A stretch of DNA of 64,000 bases from Bacteroidales bacterium (GCA_017965765.1 JAGCPJ010000066.1:1-64000), one strand, 5' to 3'; positions 7,712-18,043 are shown, counted from the stretch's first letter. The notes: generated by a model from the sequence alone, not told the origin. Numbers and translations: made by a program.

Positions 7712-9316
7712 ATGAAAAAAACAATCCTTCTCCTCATACTTTTCATCTCCTGCCTCACTGGATTCGCCCAAGAACCCTTCGAAGTGATGGTGTTGATGAA
7801 AGACCACTACGACCGCAATCAACTGTGCCGTCTAGCCGAGTATCTCCCGACAAGAGCCGAACGCCGCGATTTCGTAGTCGAGGAACTCCAAGCCTTCACC
7901 AAAGCCTCTCAATATGATATCATGCTCACTATTAACGAGTTGGAGCAGCAAGGCTTGGTATCGTCGGTGCAAAGCCTTTGGTCGGCCAATGCGCTGTACT
8001 TCACCACCACGGAAGAGGTGGTTCAAATGCTGGCAGAACGCCCTGACGTCAAAAGCATCACCCCCGTCAAACAGTACCAATGCATTTCCCCCGAGACCAC
8101 AACGAGGCTTGAAGATCAGGTTTTATATGAATACATCGCCCCAAACATCAGGCAGGTGAATGCCGATCAGGTGTGGGCACTAGGCAACATGGGACAAGGG
8201 GTTGTGGTGGCGGTGATTGACACAGGCGTGAACTACAACCATATAGACATTGCTGACCATCTTTGGGATGGCGGCGAGGAGTTCCCGAATCATGGTTTCG
8301 ACATCTTTAATATGGACGATGACCCGATGGATGACAATGGTCACGGTACGCACTGTGCCGGCATCGTGTGCGGCGATGGCACGGCATGGCTGGCAACGGG
8401 CGTGGCTCCCGAAGCCACCTTGATGTGCATCAAGAGTACTGGTGAATTAGGGGATGCTGGGGCCGTCAATTTCGTCAAGGCAATGGAATGGGCGGTGGAA
8501 CATGGCTGTGACCTCATCAGCCTTTCGCAAGGCATAGCCAAGGCTGAGGTGGCCGACAAAGAACTCTTGCGCCACACCTGTGATGCTTTGTTGGATGCCG
8601 GTATCGTCGTTGTCGCTGCCGTGGGTAACGAAGGCAGTGAAGTCATGCAGAATGTATGCCCCATCCCGAATAACGTACGTGTGCCGGGCGGTTGTCCTCC
8701 ACCCTATCTCGACCCCGACCAGATGGAGAACCCTGGGGGACTCAGCTGTGTGGTGGCTGTCGGCGCTGTAACTGAAAATGACACGGCGACTACTTTTACC
8801 TCGCATGGCCCCGTCACTTGGCAGGACACCGAATTCAGCGACTACGCCTACGAGCCTGGTATCGGCCTCATCCGGCCTGATGTGTGCGCCCCAGGCGATA
8901 TGATTTGGTCGTTGGATTATAACAACATCCAAGACTATGACTATAGAAGCGGCACCTCACAAGCCACGCCCTGTGTAGCTGGCATCGTCGCCCTCATGTT
9001 GTACGCAAACCCCGAGCTCACCCCTGAAGCTATTTGCCAGATTCTGGAAGAGACCGCTGTGAAATTGACCCCTAACAAAAGCAACATAACAGGTTTGGGC
9101 CGTGTGGATGCCCTTGCCGCCGTGAATGCAGCAACGATCTGGGACGCTGTGGATGAATTTACCGACATCTACGATGACCCCTCCGATGCCTCCAAACAAC
9201 GGATTTTCGACCTGACCGGCCGAGTTGTTACCTCCAAAAACCTTTCCCCCGGCATCTATATCATCCAACAAATTGACGGCACTCATGTAAAAACACGGAA
9301 AATCATCATCCGTTAA
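7712..9316 (+). CDS. Subtilisin-like serine protease (S8) with T9SS sorting domain
   Basis: The 534-residue protein has a signal peptide ending about residue 19 (TGFAQ). The catalytic triad is visible: D170 in AVIDTGVN, H211 in NGHGTHCAGI and S416 in SGTSQATP. A prodomain of about 120 residues precedes the catalytic domain. The last 45 residues (starting KQRIFDLTGR and ending KIIIR) look like a type A C-terminal T9SS signal, so the protease should cross the outer membrane and be surface-attached or secreted. The start at 7712 gives a proper signal peptide; an in-frame start at 7688 would add eight non-signal residues. Confidence 0.93.
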   Translation: MKKTILLLILFISCLTGFAQEPFEVMVLMKDHYDRNQLCRLAEYLPTRAERRDFVVEELQAFTKASQYDIMLTINELEQQGLVSSVQSLWSANALYFTTTEEVVQMLAERPDVKSITPVKQYQCISPETTTRLEDQVLYEYIAPNIRQVNADQVWALGNMGQGVVVAVIDTGVNYNHIDIADHLWDGGEEFPNHGFDIFNMDDDPMDDNGHGTHCAGIVCGDGTAWLATGVAPEATLMCIKSTGELGDAGAVNFVKAMEWAVEHGCDLISLSQGIAKAEVADKELLRHTCDALLDAGIVVVAAVGNEGSEVMQNVCPIPNNVRVPGGCPPPYLDPDQMENPGGLSCVVAVGAVTENDTATTFTSHGPVTWQDTEFSDYAYEPGIGLIRPDVCAPGDMIWSLDYNNIQDYDYRSGTSQATPCVAGIVALMLYANPELTPEAICQILEETAVKLTPNKSNITGLGRVDALAAVNAATIWDAVDEFTDIYDDPSDASKQRIFDLTGRVVTSKNLSPGIYIIQQIDGTHVKTRKIIIR

Positions 9317-9328
9317 AACACCTTCCTC

Positions 9329-11893
9329 ATGAAAAAGAAACGCATTCTCTTATCGATCATCTTCTGTTTCATCGCCGCCGCGGTGTTTGCCATCTCCTAC
9401 GGCCATAACCTCAACGAGACCCTCCGCGTGCTACGCAACGAGTTGGATGCCGACTATCGGCAAATCGACAAAAACCGGAGCCGACTCATGGAGGATTACG
9501 AGAAACAACATAAGAAGATGGTTGATCTCATGAAGGAATGTAACGAACTTGCACTGACACTGTACTCCCAGAAACAGGGCTTCACCTTCGACGTAAGCTA
9601 CGCCTTGCAGAAAGTCACCAAGAAATACAACGAGTTCAACCAGGATCGTGGTCCCTTCGACCGTATCGTCAGCAACCTCAACGTCGAAATGGAACGTTAT
9701 GCCCGCCTCATCGAGTCGTTGCGCCGTCTCCCTCCCGAACTCGACACCATCATCGGTGTTCCCGATAGCCTGCTCCTCCACTACGACACGCTCAACCCGC
9801 TCTTCTTCAGCAGGACACACCTCGAACTGGATCAGGAAGTCAAAGCCATGGCCGACTCGCTCTCCATTCCATTCATCCTTGACGCACAGGGCGAAGAGGA
9901 TCGCGAACAATGCATCTCCTACGCCTGCGAGTTGCTCATGATGTATGCCGAGACCAAAGCCACCGTAGTGGCCGATACCATCCACTACTACGAGACTTTC
10001 CTTCGCCTGAAGGAGACCTACGACTATGCACACGACTACTACCAAGTGCTGCAGGACCGCATCTTCATCGAGGGTCAAACCCCTTGGCTTACTATCCTGC
10101 AACATCCGCAACGTTACTGGCGTCAAGCCCTCAGCGACATCCGCGAGAAGTACACCAAAGAATATGCCCTCCAGGTCTTCATCGTCATCCTGTTCGTCAT
10201 CGAATTGCTGGTGTCGTGGTTCGTCGCCTCGCTGATCCTGATTCCCGTCTTCCGCCACTTCAAAAAGCTGAAAGACAGGTTTACCCGGGGACAGCGACGT
10301 TACCTCGGCCTACTGCTCGGCATCCTCATCACCATTATCGTCAACAGCATCCTTTGGAGGGATGGCCTGCTATATATCGCTGCACGACTCACCAACACCT
10401 TCCTTTGGCTCCTGATTGCCATCCTTATTGCACTGTTCTTCCGTCTGAAACCGCGACAGTTGAAATACGGCGTCAAGTTGTACCTGCCAGTCTTCTGCAC
10501 CGCTGTGGCCGTGATTTGGTGCCGCGTCATCTTCATGCCCAACTCCCTGATGAACTTCATCTTCCCTCCCGTCTTGATCGCCTTCTTCATCTGGCAACTC
10601 CTCGCCTGCCTTCGTAACGGGAAAAAGGTGGATCGTGGCGACAAGATCTTGGGTTGGGTCTCGACAGTGACCACAGGAGCCGCCTTGGTCGTGGCCTTTA
10701 CGGGCTACATCTTCGCCGCGCTGCTGATCCTGGTATGGTGGTTCTTCCAACTGGCAGCCATCCACGCCATCTACACCATCCTGAACCTGATCGTTCAATA
10801 CCGGGAACAACGGATGAAGAACCGTTTGGAGGATTATCGCTCACGTATCGACTTCGTCACCGGTCCCGGCAAGGAGAAACTCATGTTCGGAGCCACCTGG
10901 TTCTACGACTTGGTCAAGGAGGTGGTGATCCCCGTGATGGGATTGCTGTCCATCCCCTTCTGCCTCCACCTGGCACTGGATGTGTTCGACTTTGAGGACC
11001 TGTACAACACCATCTATCACCGTAACTTCGTGCAGCTTGTCAACGATAGCGGAGCCGACACCTTCCGACTCTCGTTCCACGGGATCCTGCTCCTGATCAG
11101 CCTCTTCTTCGTGTTCCGCTACATTAACCGCGCCCTGCATGCCATCTGGCAACAGTGCCGCTATGCACTCTTCATGAAGAAACACAACCGCAAGACTGTC
11201 CGCAACAACGAAATCAACCTCTCACTAGGCAACAGCATCATCAACGTGCTGGTGTGGTTTACCTATATCATCGTCATTGTCCTCACCCTCCACATCCCCA
11301 CCGGGTCGCTGAGTCTGGTGGCTGGTGGCCTCTCGGCAGGTATCGGCCTCGCCCTCAAGGACACCCTCAACAACTTCATTTATGGCATCCAGTTGATGTC
11401 AGGCCGTCTGCGCATCGGCGACTGGATCGTCTGCGACGGCATCCGAGGAAAAGTTACCGACATCGGCTACCAAAGCACGCAGATCGAGACCGTTGACGGC
11501 GCCGAGATGTCGTTCCTCAACGCCACGCTGTTTGCCAAAAACTTCAGCAACCTCACCCGCAACCACGGCTACGAGTTTGTCAAGATCACTGTGGGTGTGG
11601 CCTACGGCACCGACATCCAACGTGTGCGCGAACTGTTGAGTGAAGCCATGCAGACCTTGAATGACAAAGATGCCTTCGGGCGCGATACCGTCGATCCGAA
11701 ACGTGGCGTCAGCATCACCCTGGAAAACATGGACGACAGCGCCGTCACCATCGCCGTGAAACAACAAGTGCTCGTTGCAGAACGCGTCGGGTATATTGAC
11801 AAAGCTAAAGAATTGATATACAATACTTTAAATGAAAACGGCATCGCTATCCCCTTCCCACAATGCGATATACACCTTGTCAAGGAAGAATGA
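9329..11893 (+). CDS. Large MscS-family mechanosensitive channel
   Basis: The 854-residue protein has a signal or first TM segment, a long charged helical periplasmic region of about 270 residues, then some 8-10 TM segments. The C-terminal MscS core includes the pore helix region (LVAGGLSAGIGLALKD) and the beta domain beginning SGRLRIGDWIVCDG. Channels of this kind open under membrane tension to release solutes during hypo-osmotic shock. The length resembles the MscK/YjeP-type large members rather than the minimal 290-residue MscS. The gene is 12 bases after the protease stop and probably in the same transcript. Confidence 0.93.
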   Translation: MKKKRILLSIIFCFIAAAVFAISYGHNLNETLRVLRNELDADYRQIDKNRSRLMEDYEKQHKKMVDLMKECNELALTLYSQKQGFTFDVSYALQKVTKKYNEFNQDRGPFDRIVSNLNVEMERYARLIESLRRLPPELDTIIGVPDSLLLHYDTLNPLFFSRTHLELDQEVKAMADSLSIPFILDAQGEEDREQCISYACELLMMYAETKATVVADTIHYYETFLRLKETYDYAHDYYQVLQDRIFIEGQTPWLTILQHPQRYWRQALSDIREKYTKEYALQVFIVILFVIELLVSWFVASLILIPVFRHFKKLKDRFTRGQRRYLGLLLGILITIIVNSILWRDGLLYIAARLTNTFLWLLIAILIALFFRLKPRQLKYGVKLYLPVFCTAVAVIWCRVIFMPNSLMNFIFPPVLIAFFIWQLLACLRNGKKVDRGDKILGWVSTVTTGAALVVAFTGYIFAALLILVWWFFQLAAIHAIYTILNLIVQYREQRMKNRLEDYRSRIDFVTGPGKEKLMFGATWFYDLVKEVVIPVMGLLSIPFCLHLALDVFDFEDLYNTIYHRNFVQLVNDSGADTFRLSFHGILLLISLFFVFRYINRALHAIWQQCRYALFMKKHNRKTVRNNEINLSLGNSIINVLVWFTYIIVIVLTLHIPTGSLSLVAGGLSAGIGLALKDTLNNFIYGIQLMSGRLRIGDWIVCDGIRGKVTDIGYQSTQIETVDGAEMSFLNATLFAKNFSNLTRNHGYEFVKITVGVAYGTDIQRVRELLSEAMQTLNDKDAFGRDTVDPKRGVSITLENMDDSAVTIAVKQQVLVAERVGYIDKAKELIYNTLNENGIAIPFPQCDIHLVKEE

Positions 11894-11899
11894 TTTATG

Positions 11900-11907
11900 T
11901 ATCTTTG
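11900..11907 (+). promoter_or_regulatory. Promoter -7 element for the lipoprotein/RND operon
   Basis: TATCTTTG lies just after the channel stop and 20 bases before the ATG at 11928. It probably drives the small lipoprotein and perhaps the efflux genes behind it. Confidence 0.65.
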
Positions 11908-11927
11908 CAGCCTCCAAATACATCATT

Positions 11928-12449
11928 ATGAAAAAAACGCTCCTTTTATTCGCAATCTGCTGCTCCATAGCCTTCACCTCCTGCAAAAAAAGCGGGGTTA
12001 ACCTCTTTGTCGGTGATTATTCCTTCAAATCCTCAGGCGAGATCGCTATCACTGTGGAAGCGGAGTACGAAGGAGAGAACCTCCCCATCCCCGCTTCATT
12101 GAACGTCAGCCTGATCAACGATATCGGTCAACTCAACATCAGCAGCATTGACAAGAAAACTGGCGAGGTCATCGTGGTGATCAACTACCTGAGCGGAGAT
12201 GTCGTTACCACCACAGGCATCTGCGACGGCAATGAAATCGAGCTCGACGAGTACCGACGCACCATCTTGCCGATCTCCATATCCACCATGTTCTCAAGCT
12301 ATTATTACATCAAAGTCAGTGGCACAGGACATATCTACGACGATAACACCATCGTGTTTGACATGCGTTACAACGGCAAGGGAACCATAGGATCCGTGAC
12401 CTACAAAATCAAGGACAAGGACGTCACCATGGTCGCTTATAGAAACTGA
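11928..12449 (+). CDS. Small lipoprotein of unknown function
   Basis: The 173-residue protein has a lipoprotein signal with lipobox FTSC at about residues 16-19, followed by KKSG. The rest is a beta-rich domain with no family I recognise; phrases such as YNGKGTIGSVTYKIKD suggest a lipocalin-like or small barrel fold. The ATG at 11928 is chosen over an in-frame start at 11832 because it gives a proper signal and lies downstream of the promoter. It is separated from the efflux adaptor by only 4 bases, so it may be co-transcribed with the RND system. Confidence 0.8.
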   Translation: MKKTLLLFAICCSIAFTSCKKSGVNLFVGDYSFKSSGEIAITVEAEYEGENLPIPASLNVSLINDIGQLNISSIDKKTGEVIVVINYLSGDVVTTTGICDGNEIELDEYRRTILPISISTMFSSYYYIKVSGTGHIYDDNTIVFDMRYNGKGTIGSVTYKIKDKDVTMVAYRN

Positions 12450-12453
12450 TACC

Positions 12454-13563
12454 ATGAAAAAACGACTATTTCTGCTCATCCTGCCATTCTTGCTTGCCGG
12501 ATGCGCTGACCATCACACACAACAACTAAAAGAAAGATTCATCGGTGGCAACAAGCAGGAGCGCGTCATCCCTGTCGGCATCCTATCCATCGACTCGACG
12601 AGCGGGGTGATTCGCAACACCTACCCTGGCAACCTCGAGGAAAGCCAGTCCGTTGACTTGGCCTTTAAATACGGAGGCCTGTTGGAGGGCCTTTATGTCA
12701 AAGAAGGGACCACCGTCGCCAAAGGCCAATTACTGGCCAAGGTGTCCTCTCCTACCATGGAAAACACACAACGTACCGCACAAGCCACATTGACTCAGGC
12801 ACAAGACGCCTACGAACGCCTGAAGAAAGTCCATGATAACGGCAGCCTCCCTGAAATCAAGTGGAAAGAGATGGAAGCCAACCTCGAGAAGGCACAGGCT
12901 GGCTACGACCTGGCCACAGCCATGCTCGCCGACAACCTCCTTACCGCACCATTCAGCGGCACCGTCGCCTCAGTCAACGCCGAGACGGGCGAGAACATCC
13001 CTCCGATGAAACCGGTCATCCGGCTCATCAACACCAAGAGCCTCACCGTGAAGATCTCCGTTCCCGAAGACGAACTCAGTAAGATCCATGTCGGCGATCC
13101 TGCTGAAATCGTCATCCCAGCCTTGGACAACCGACACTATTCCGGAAAAGTGATCGAAAAGAGCCTCACCGCCTCGATACTCACCCACAGCTATCCAGTC
13201 AAAGTGCTTATTGAACGGCCTGACAAGGAGTTGCGGCCCGGCATGATCGGAAAAGCCGTCCTCTCAGTGGATGTCAGCGAAGGCATCGTCATCCCCGCCA
13301 ACGCCATCCTGATCAACCAAGACGGCAAATTCGTCTGGGTCGAAGAAAACGGCATCGCCACCCGACGCCCCGTACTGACCTCCGGCTTTGCAGGAAAAGG
13401 CGTTGTCATCAGCGAAGGCCTTAAAAAAGGCGACCATGTCATCGTGGAAGGCTACCAAAAAGTGAGTGAGGGGATGAAGGTGGATGGGGAACGGAACCCC
13501 GAAGGGCTCACCGACCGAACGGGAGGTAAAACGGAAAACGGAGAACGGAAAACCAATAAGTAA
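12454..13563 (+). CDS. RND efflux periplasmic adaptor subunit (AcrA/MdtA-like lipoprotein)
   Basis: The 369-residue protein begins with a lipoprotein signal (LLAGC) and has the order expected of membrane fusion proteins: a lipoyl half-domain, a coiled-coil hairpin (about residues 105-145), the second lipoyl half with APFSGTVASV, a beta-barrel, and a membrane-proximal domain (EGQK-type region near VIVEGYQKV). It would link the inner-membrane pump to the outer-membrane channel. The last residues (TENGERKTNK) are encoded by a copy of the ACGGAAAACGG intergenic repeat, so the natural C terminus has probably been rewritten by the repeat. Confidence 0.92.
   Translation: MKKRLFLLILPFLLAGCADHHTQQLKERFIGGNKQERVIPVGILSIDSTSGVIRNTYPGNLEESQSVDLAFKYGGLLEGLYVKEGTTVAKGQLLAKVSSPTMENTQRTAQATLTQAQDAYERLKKVHDNGSLPEIKWKEMEANLEKAQAGYDLATAMLADNLLTAPFSGTVASVNAETGENIPPMKPVIRLINTKSLTVKISVPEDELSKIHVGDPAEIVIPALDNRHYSGKVIEKSLTASILTHSYPVKVLIERPDKELRPGMIGKAVLSVDVSEGIVIPANAILINQDGKFVWVEENGIATRRPVLTSGFAGKGVVISEGLKKGDHVIVEGYQKVSEGMKVDGERNPEGLTDRTGGKTENGERKTNK
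13528..13553 (+). repeat. ACGGAAAACGG-type repeat, inside the 3' end of the adaptor gene
   Basis: The run AAACGGAAAACGG/AGAACGGAAAA matches repeats at 26765-26795, 30581-30598 and 58175-58198. Here it is translated as the final residues of the RND adaptor. Confidence 0.75.
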
Positions 13564-13574
13564 CGGCTGCCGTA

Positions 13575-16500
13575 ATGGGTAAGATCAACGGAAATAGGGG
13601 CATCATCAGCGGAAGCATCCGCCACCAGAAGATCGTTTGGATCGTAGTGGCGATAGTGGTCGCCTTTGGCATCTATGCCCTCGTCAAGATGAAAAAAGAT
13701 GAGTTCCCGGCATTTTCCTATCCCCAAGGCATCGTTGCAGGCGTATATCCCGGCGCCAGCTCCGAAGAAGTGGAAGCCCAGCTCACCAAGCCTTTGGAAG
13801 AGTTGCTGTTCACACTGCCCGAGGTGGACCGCAAGAATACCTACTCGGTGACCAAGGAAGGCATCTGCTATGTCTATGTGATGCTTGACTTGTCGATGAA
13901 TGAATACAGCAAGGCTTGGACCAAGATCCGGCAAAAGATCAACGAAGCCAAAGCCCTATCCTTTCCCGCCGGCGTGCTGGCCATCGCCGTCATCGACGAC
14001 TTTGGCAACACCTCATCCCTGCTCATCGCCATGGAGTCTCCCGACAAGACCTACCGCGAGATGCAGGAATACACCGACGACCTCACCCATCGGTTGCGCG
14101 AGATTCCCGAGACTGGCAACGTCCACGTGATGGGCGAACAAACAGAGGAAATCGCCGTCACCATTGACAAGGAAAAACTCTCGTTTTACGGCATCGGCCC
14201 CAACAGCCTCATGCTGGAATATGCCTCCCAAGGGCTGCTCACTACCAGCGGCACCATGAATACCGACGACTTCAACCTGCCGCTGCATATCGACAACCCG
14301 GTCGTCTCGGAAAAAGAAATCGAAGAACAAATCATCTTCACCGACCCTTCTGGCAACACCGTACGGCTGCGTGATGTGGCCACTGTGGAGCGACGGCTCG
14401 CCCCTCCCTCCAAAGTGGTCAACTTCAACGGACATAACGCGCTCATCATCTCCGTTGAGATGCGTAAAGGCTTTAACATCGTGGCTTACGGACGTAAGGT
14501 GGAGAAAGTGCTAAGTGAATTCAAGGCCACCTTACCCGACAGTGTGATGATGTACCGCATCACCGACCAGCCCAAGGTGGTGCGCAAATCCGTCAACGCC
14601 TTTCTACGCGACCTGCTCATCTCCATGATCGTCGTCATCGCCGTCATGTTGATGCTCTTCCCCTTCCGCACGGCCCTCATCGCCAGCTCGGGACTGCCCA
14701 TCTGCACCGCTGTCAGCATAGGATTGATGTATCTATTTGGCATTGAACTAAATACCGTCACTTTAGCTGCCCTCATCGTCGTCCTCGGCATGATTGTCGA
14801 TGACTCCATCATCAACATCGACGGATATATCGACAAGTTAAGCCAAGGCTACAAGCCTTTTGATGCCGCCGTCAGCAGCGCCAAAGAGCTGTTCATGCCG
14901 ATGTTCATCGCCACGGCCGCCATCGCCACGATGTTCTTCCCGATGACCCGCATCATCACAGGTCCCTTGGGCGACTTCGTGCAGCTCTTCCCTTGGACCG
15001 TTGCCTTCTCACTGATGGCCTCCTTAGCCTATGCCATGCTCGTCATTCCCGCCTTGGAGATCATGTTCATCAAGCCCGAAACCGACAAGCCTCGTCTCAA
15101 CGGTTTCATAAAGGCCCAGATGCGTTTCTTCAACTTCATCCAAGGCCTTTATGACAAGATGCAAAGCCATTGTTTCAAGCACCCGCTATTCACCATCGGC
15201 ATGGGTCTTGGCTCCATCGCCTTAGGGGTGTTCATGTTCCTCGCCCTCAATGTGCAGATGATGCCCAATGCCGAACGCGACTGCTTTGCCGTGGAGATCC
15301 GTCTTCCCGAAGGCAGCAGCTTGGAAGCCACCACACGCATCAGCGACTCCCTACAGCAGATGATCCTCTCCGACAGTCGCGTCACTTCCGTCACTGCCTT
15401 CATCGGCGAGACCGCCCCGCGTTTCCATGTGACCTACGCCCCAAGCATCCCGGCCGACAACCTCTCCCAACTGATCGTCAACACCACCTCACAACAGGCC
15501 ACCGAAGCCTTGCTGAAGGAGATGGACGACAAATACGCCTACTACTTCAAGGAAGCCCATGTGCGGTTCCGCCAGATGGACTACCAAGCCGTCACGACAC
15601 CCGTCGAGATCCAGGTCTATGGCGATGATCGAGAGAAAACCGCCCCCGTGGCCCAAAAAATCAAGGATTATATGCTCACCTTGGACAAGGAGCTACGTTG
15701 GGTCCATTCCGATTACGATGAGTTCACCCCCGGTGTCAAAGTGACCATGAAACCCGAAGAATGCGCACGTCTAGGTGTCACCAAAAGCATCCTCTCGCTC
15801 GACCTGGCAGCCAGCCTGAACGGACGACCGTTGACCACCGTCTGGGAAGGCAACAGGAGCATTCCCGTGAAGCTGTATGCCCGCAACAACTACGATCCCA
15901 ACGACTACGAGTCCGTCAAAAACCAACTGGTGCCCACCTTGACGCCTGGTGCCAGCATTCCACTCCGACAAGTCGCCGACATCAGTCCCGAATGGCATCC
16001 CGCACAACTCACCCATCACAACGGGAAAAGCGCCATCATCGTGGCGGCAGACATGAAATTCTGGAAGTCGCAAACTGCCAGTATGAAGAAAATCAAGCAG
16101 TTCATCAATACGGAAGTCGTTCCCACCCTACCCGAAGGGGTAAGCATCCAATATGGAGGTCTGTCCTCCCTCAACACCATGGTCATCCCCCAGATCCTCG
16201 AAAGCCTGATTGCCGCCATCCTGGTGTTGCTTGCCTTCCTGGTCGTCTATTTCAAGAAGTTTAGCCTCGCCTTCTTGACCCTGGGTTCCAGCACCTTATG
16301 CATGTTCGGCGCCTTCTTCGGGGAATGGCTCTTCGGACTAGACTTCGGCATCACCTCCGTCCTGGGCGTGGTCAGCCTCATCGGCATCATCGTCCGCAAC
16401 GGCATCGTGATGTACGAATACGCAGAGACTTTGCGCACCGAGGAAGGTCTGACCGCCAAAGAAGCTGCCATGAAAGCCGGAAGCCGCCGTATGCGCCCCA

Positions 16501-16697
16501 TCTTCCTCACCTCCGCCACCACCGCTTTGGGCGTGCTCCCCATGATCATCACCCGCAACCCGCTGTGGATGCCCATGGGCGTCGTGATCTGCTTCGGCGT
16601 GGTGCTCTCCATGGTCATCATCCTCGCCGTGATGCCCGTGATGTATTGGCAAATCTTCCGTTCAAACAAGAAACCCAACCAACCCCAAGCGTCATGA
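13575..16697 (+). CDS. RND efflux transporter, inner-membrane permease (AcrB-like)
   Basis: The 1040-residue protein has the duplicated RND layout: a TM segment at the N terminus (about 15-35), a large periplasmic porter domain, a block of TM helices, a second porter domain, and a second TM block. The conserved TM4-type segment is VVLGMIVDDSIINIDGY, with the two adjacent Asp residues needed for proton relay. It exports drugs or other small molecules with proton import. The start is 11 bases after the adaptor, and the stop overlaps the start of the TolC-like gene in ATGA. Confidence 0.95.
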   Translation: MGKINGNRGIISGSIRHQKIVWIVVAIVVAFGIYALVKMKKDEFPAFSYPQGIVAGVYPGASSEEVEAQLTKPLEELLFTLPEVDRKNTYSVTKEGICYVYVMLDLSMNEYSKAWTKIRQKINEAKALSFPAGVLAIAVIDDFGNTSSLLIAMESPDKTYREMQEYTDDLTHRLREIPETGNVHVMGEQTEEIAVTIDKEKLSFYGIGPNSLMLEYASQGLLTTSGTMNTDDFNLPLHIDNPVVSEKEIEEQIIFTDPSGNTVRLRDVATVERRLAPPSKVVNFNGHNALIISVEMRKGFNIVAYGRKVEKVLSEFKATLPDSVMMYRITDQPKVVRKSVNAFLRDLLISMIVVIAVMLMLFPFRTALIASSGLPICTAVSIGLMYLFGIELNTVTLAALIVVLGMIVDDSIINIDGYIDKLSQGYKPFDAAVSSAKELFMPMFIATAAIATMFFPMTRIITGPLGDFVQLFPWTVAFSLMASLAYAMLVIPALEIMFIKPETDKPRLNGFIKAQMRFFNFIQGLYDKMQSHCFKHPLFTIGMGLGSIALGVFMFLALNVQMMPNAERDCFAVEIRLPEGSSLEATTRISDSLQQMILSDSRVTSVTAFIGETAPRFHVTYAPSIPADNLSQLIVNTTSQQATEALLKEMDDKYAYYFKEAHVRFRQMDYQAVTTPVEIQVYGDDREKTAPVAQKIKDYMLTLDKELRWVHSDYDEFTPGVKVTMKPEECARLGVTKSILSLDLAASLNGRPLTTVWEGNRSIPVKLYARNNYDPNDYESVKNQLVPTLTPGASIPLRQVADISPEWHPAQLTHHNGKSAIIVAADMKFWKSQTASMKKIKQFINTEVVPTLPEGVSIQYGGLSSLNTMVIPQILESLIAAILVLLAFLVVYFKKFSLAFLTLGSSTLCMFGAFFGEWLFGLDFGITSVLGVVSLIGIIVRNGIVMYEYAETLRTEEGLTAKEAAMKAGSRRMRPIFLTSATTALGVLPMIITRNPLWMPMGVVICFGVVLSMVIILAVMPVMYWQIFRSNKKPNQPQAS

Positions 16698-18043
16698 AAA
16701 AGATCCTCACCTTAACGATAGCCCTTGTCTTCGCCTCGACGCTCCTGGCACAAGAGACGGATTCCATCCGTAGTCTCACCATTATCGACTGCATCGATTT
16801 GGCGCTTCAGAACAATATCGAATTGAAAAACAGCGAGATAGAGATTGAAAAAGCCAAAGCCACCAAGAAAGAGGCCTTCACCGCCTATCTCCCCACCATC
16901 TCCGCACAAGCTGTAGGCTTCAACGCCATGAATCCCATGCTCAGCTTCGGCATCGAGGACATCCCCAATGCCTTGGTGAGACAGACGCTCTATAACCTCT
17001 ACACGCAATTTGGTCCGATGCTGGGGCTGAAGAAGAGCTACTCATTCGCCCAAGATGGTGTCATCCTCAACGCCATGGCTTTGGAACCCATCTATGCCGG
17101 TGGGCGCATCTATCATGGAAACAAACTGGCAAGACTGGGCATTGAAGCCGCAACATACCAAGCCAAAATCAAAGAAGACGAAATCTGCCTCCAAACCGAA
17201 TGCCTTTACTGGCAAATTGTCTCCCTGGAAGAGAAAATCGTCACCTTGGACCTGCTTGACCGATTGCTTGATACCCTGGATAAGGATTTGGCCGGAGCCA
17301 TCGATGCGGGACTGGCCTTGCCTACCGATCAATTCAAGGTGACCCTTAAGCAGAACGAAAGCCAGTTGAACCGCAAAAAGCTGGAAGACGGCATCACCCT
17401 GCTGAAGATGGCACTGGGACAGTATATCGGTGTGGATTGGCAGACCCTGACCCTCTCCGACACCCTCAGCGTGGAAACACCGCCCGTCTCCTATTACCAA
17501 AACCCAGCCTCAGCCGTGGCGCTACGCAATGAGTCACAACTGCTTGGCCTCTCCCTAAAAGCAGAGAAACTCAAGAAAAAGATGACCCTAGGTGAAGCCC
17601 TGCCCTCCTTGATGCTGGGCGGAAGCGCCAACTATCATACCGTCTTGGACAACGCCAAACCCAACGCCATGGTCTTCGCCATCTTACAAGTACCCATCAC
17701 CGATTGGCACAAGACTGCCTACCAACTGAAGAAGCACAACCTTGACCTTGAAATTGCCGAAAACACCCGTCGCGACTTCATGGAAAAGATGGAGATGCAG
17801 ACCAACCAAGCCTGGTTCAACCTTGAGCAAAGCTGGCTGAGGATCAACATGGCGCAGACTGCCCTAGACGATGCAGAAGCGAACTACAAAATGGTCAGCG
17901 ACTACTATGAGGCAGGTCTGGTCGCCCTCTCCGACCTCCTAGAAGCCCAAACGATGCTCAAGAACAGCCGTGACGAACTCAGCGACAGCCGTATCGACTA
18001 TCGTCTTAACTTGGTAAAATACAAACAGTTAACCCAGATGTGA
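16694..18043 (+). CDS. TolC-family outer membrane efflux protein
   Basis: The 449-residue protein has a signal peptide (ends near STLLAQ) and the two long heptad-rich helical repeats typical of OEP/TolC proteins, for example around NRKKLEDGITLLKMALGQY and DAEANYKMVSDYYEAGL. It supplies the outer-membrane duct of the pump. The frame stays open for about 400 bases upstream inside the permease gene, but the ATG at 16694 overlapping the permease stop gives the signal peptide and is the likely start. The 3' end overlaps the convergent gltX by 15 bases. Confidence 0.93.
   Translation: MKKILTLTIALVFASTLLAQETDSIRSLTIIDCIDLALQNNIELKNSEIEIEKAKATKKEAFTAYLPTISAQAVGFNAMNPMLSFGIEDIPNALVRQTLYNLYTQFGPMLGLKKSYSFAQDGVILNAMALEPIYAGGRIYHGNKLARLGIEAATYQAKIKEDEICLQTECLYWQIVSLEEKIVTLDLLDRLLDTLDKDLAGAIDAGLALPTDQFKVTLKQNESQLNRKKLEDGITLLKMALGQYIGVDWQTLTLSDTLSVETPPVSYYQNPASAVALRNESQLLGLSLKAEKLKKKMTLGEALPSLMLGGSANYHTVLDNAKPNAMVFAILQVPITDWHKTAYQLKKHNLDLEIAENTRRDFMEKMEMQTNQAWFNLEQSWLRINMAQTALDDAEANYKMVSDYYEAGLVALSDLLEAQTMLKNSRDELSDSRIDYRLNLVKYKQLTQM

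Noticed and set aside
16298..16693. Open extension upstream of the TolC-like gene
   Set aside because: It lies inside the RND permease gene in another frame. The ATG at 16694 gives a signal peptide and the coupled ATGA overlap.
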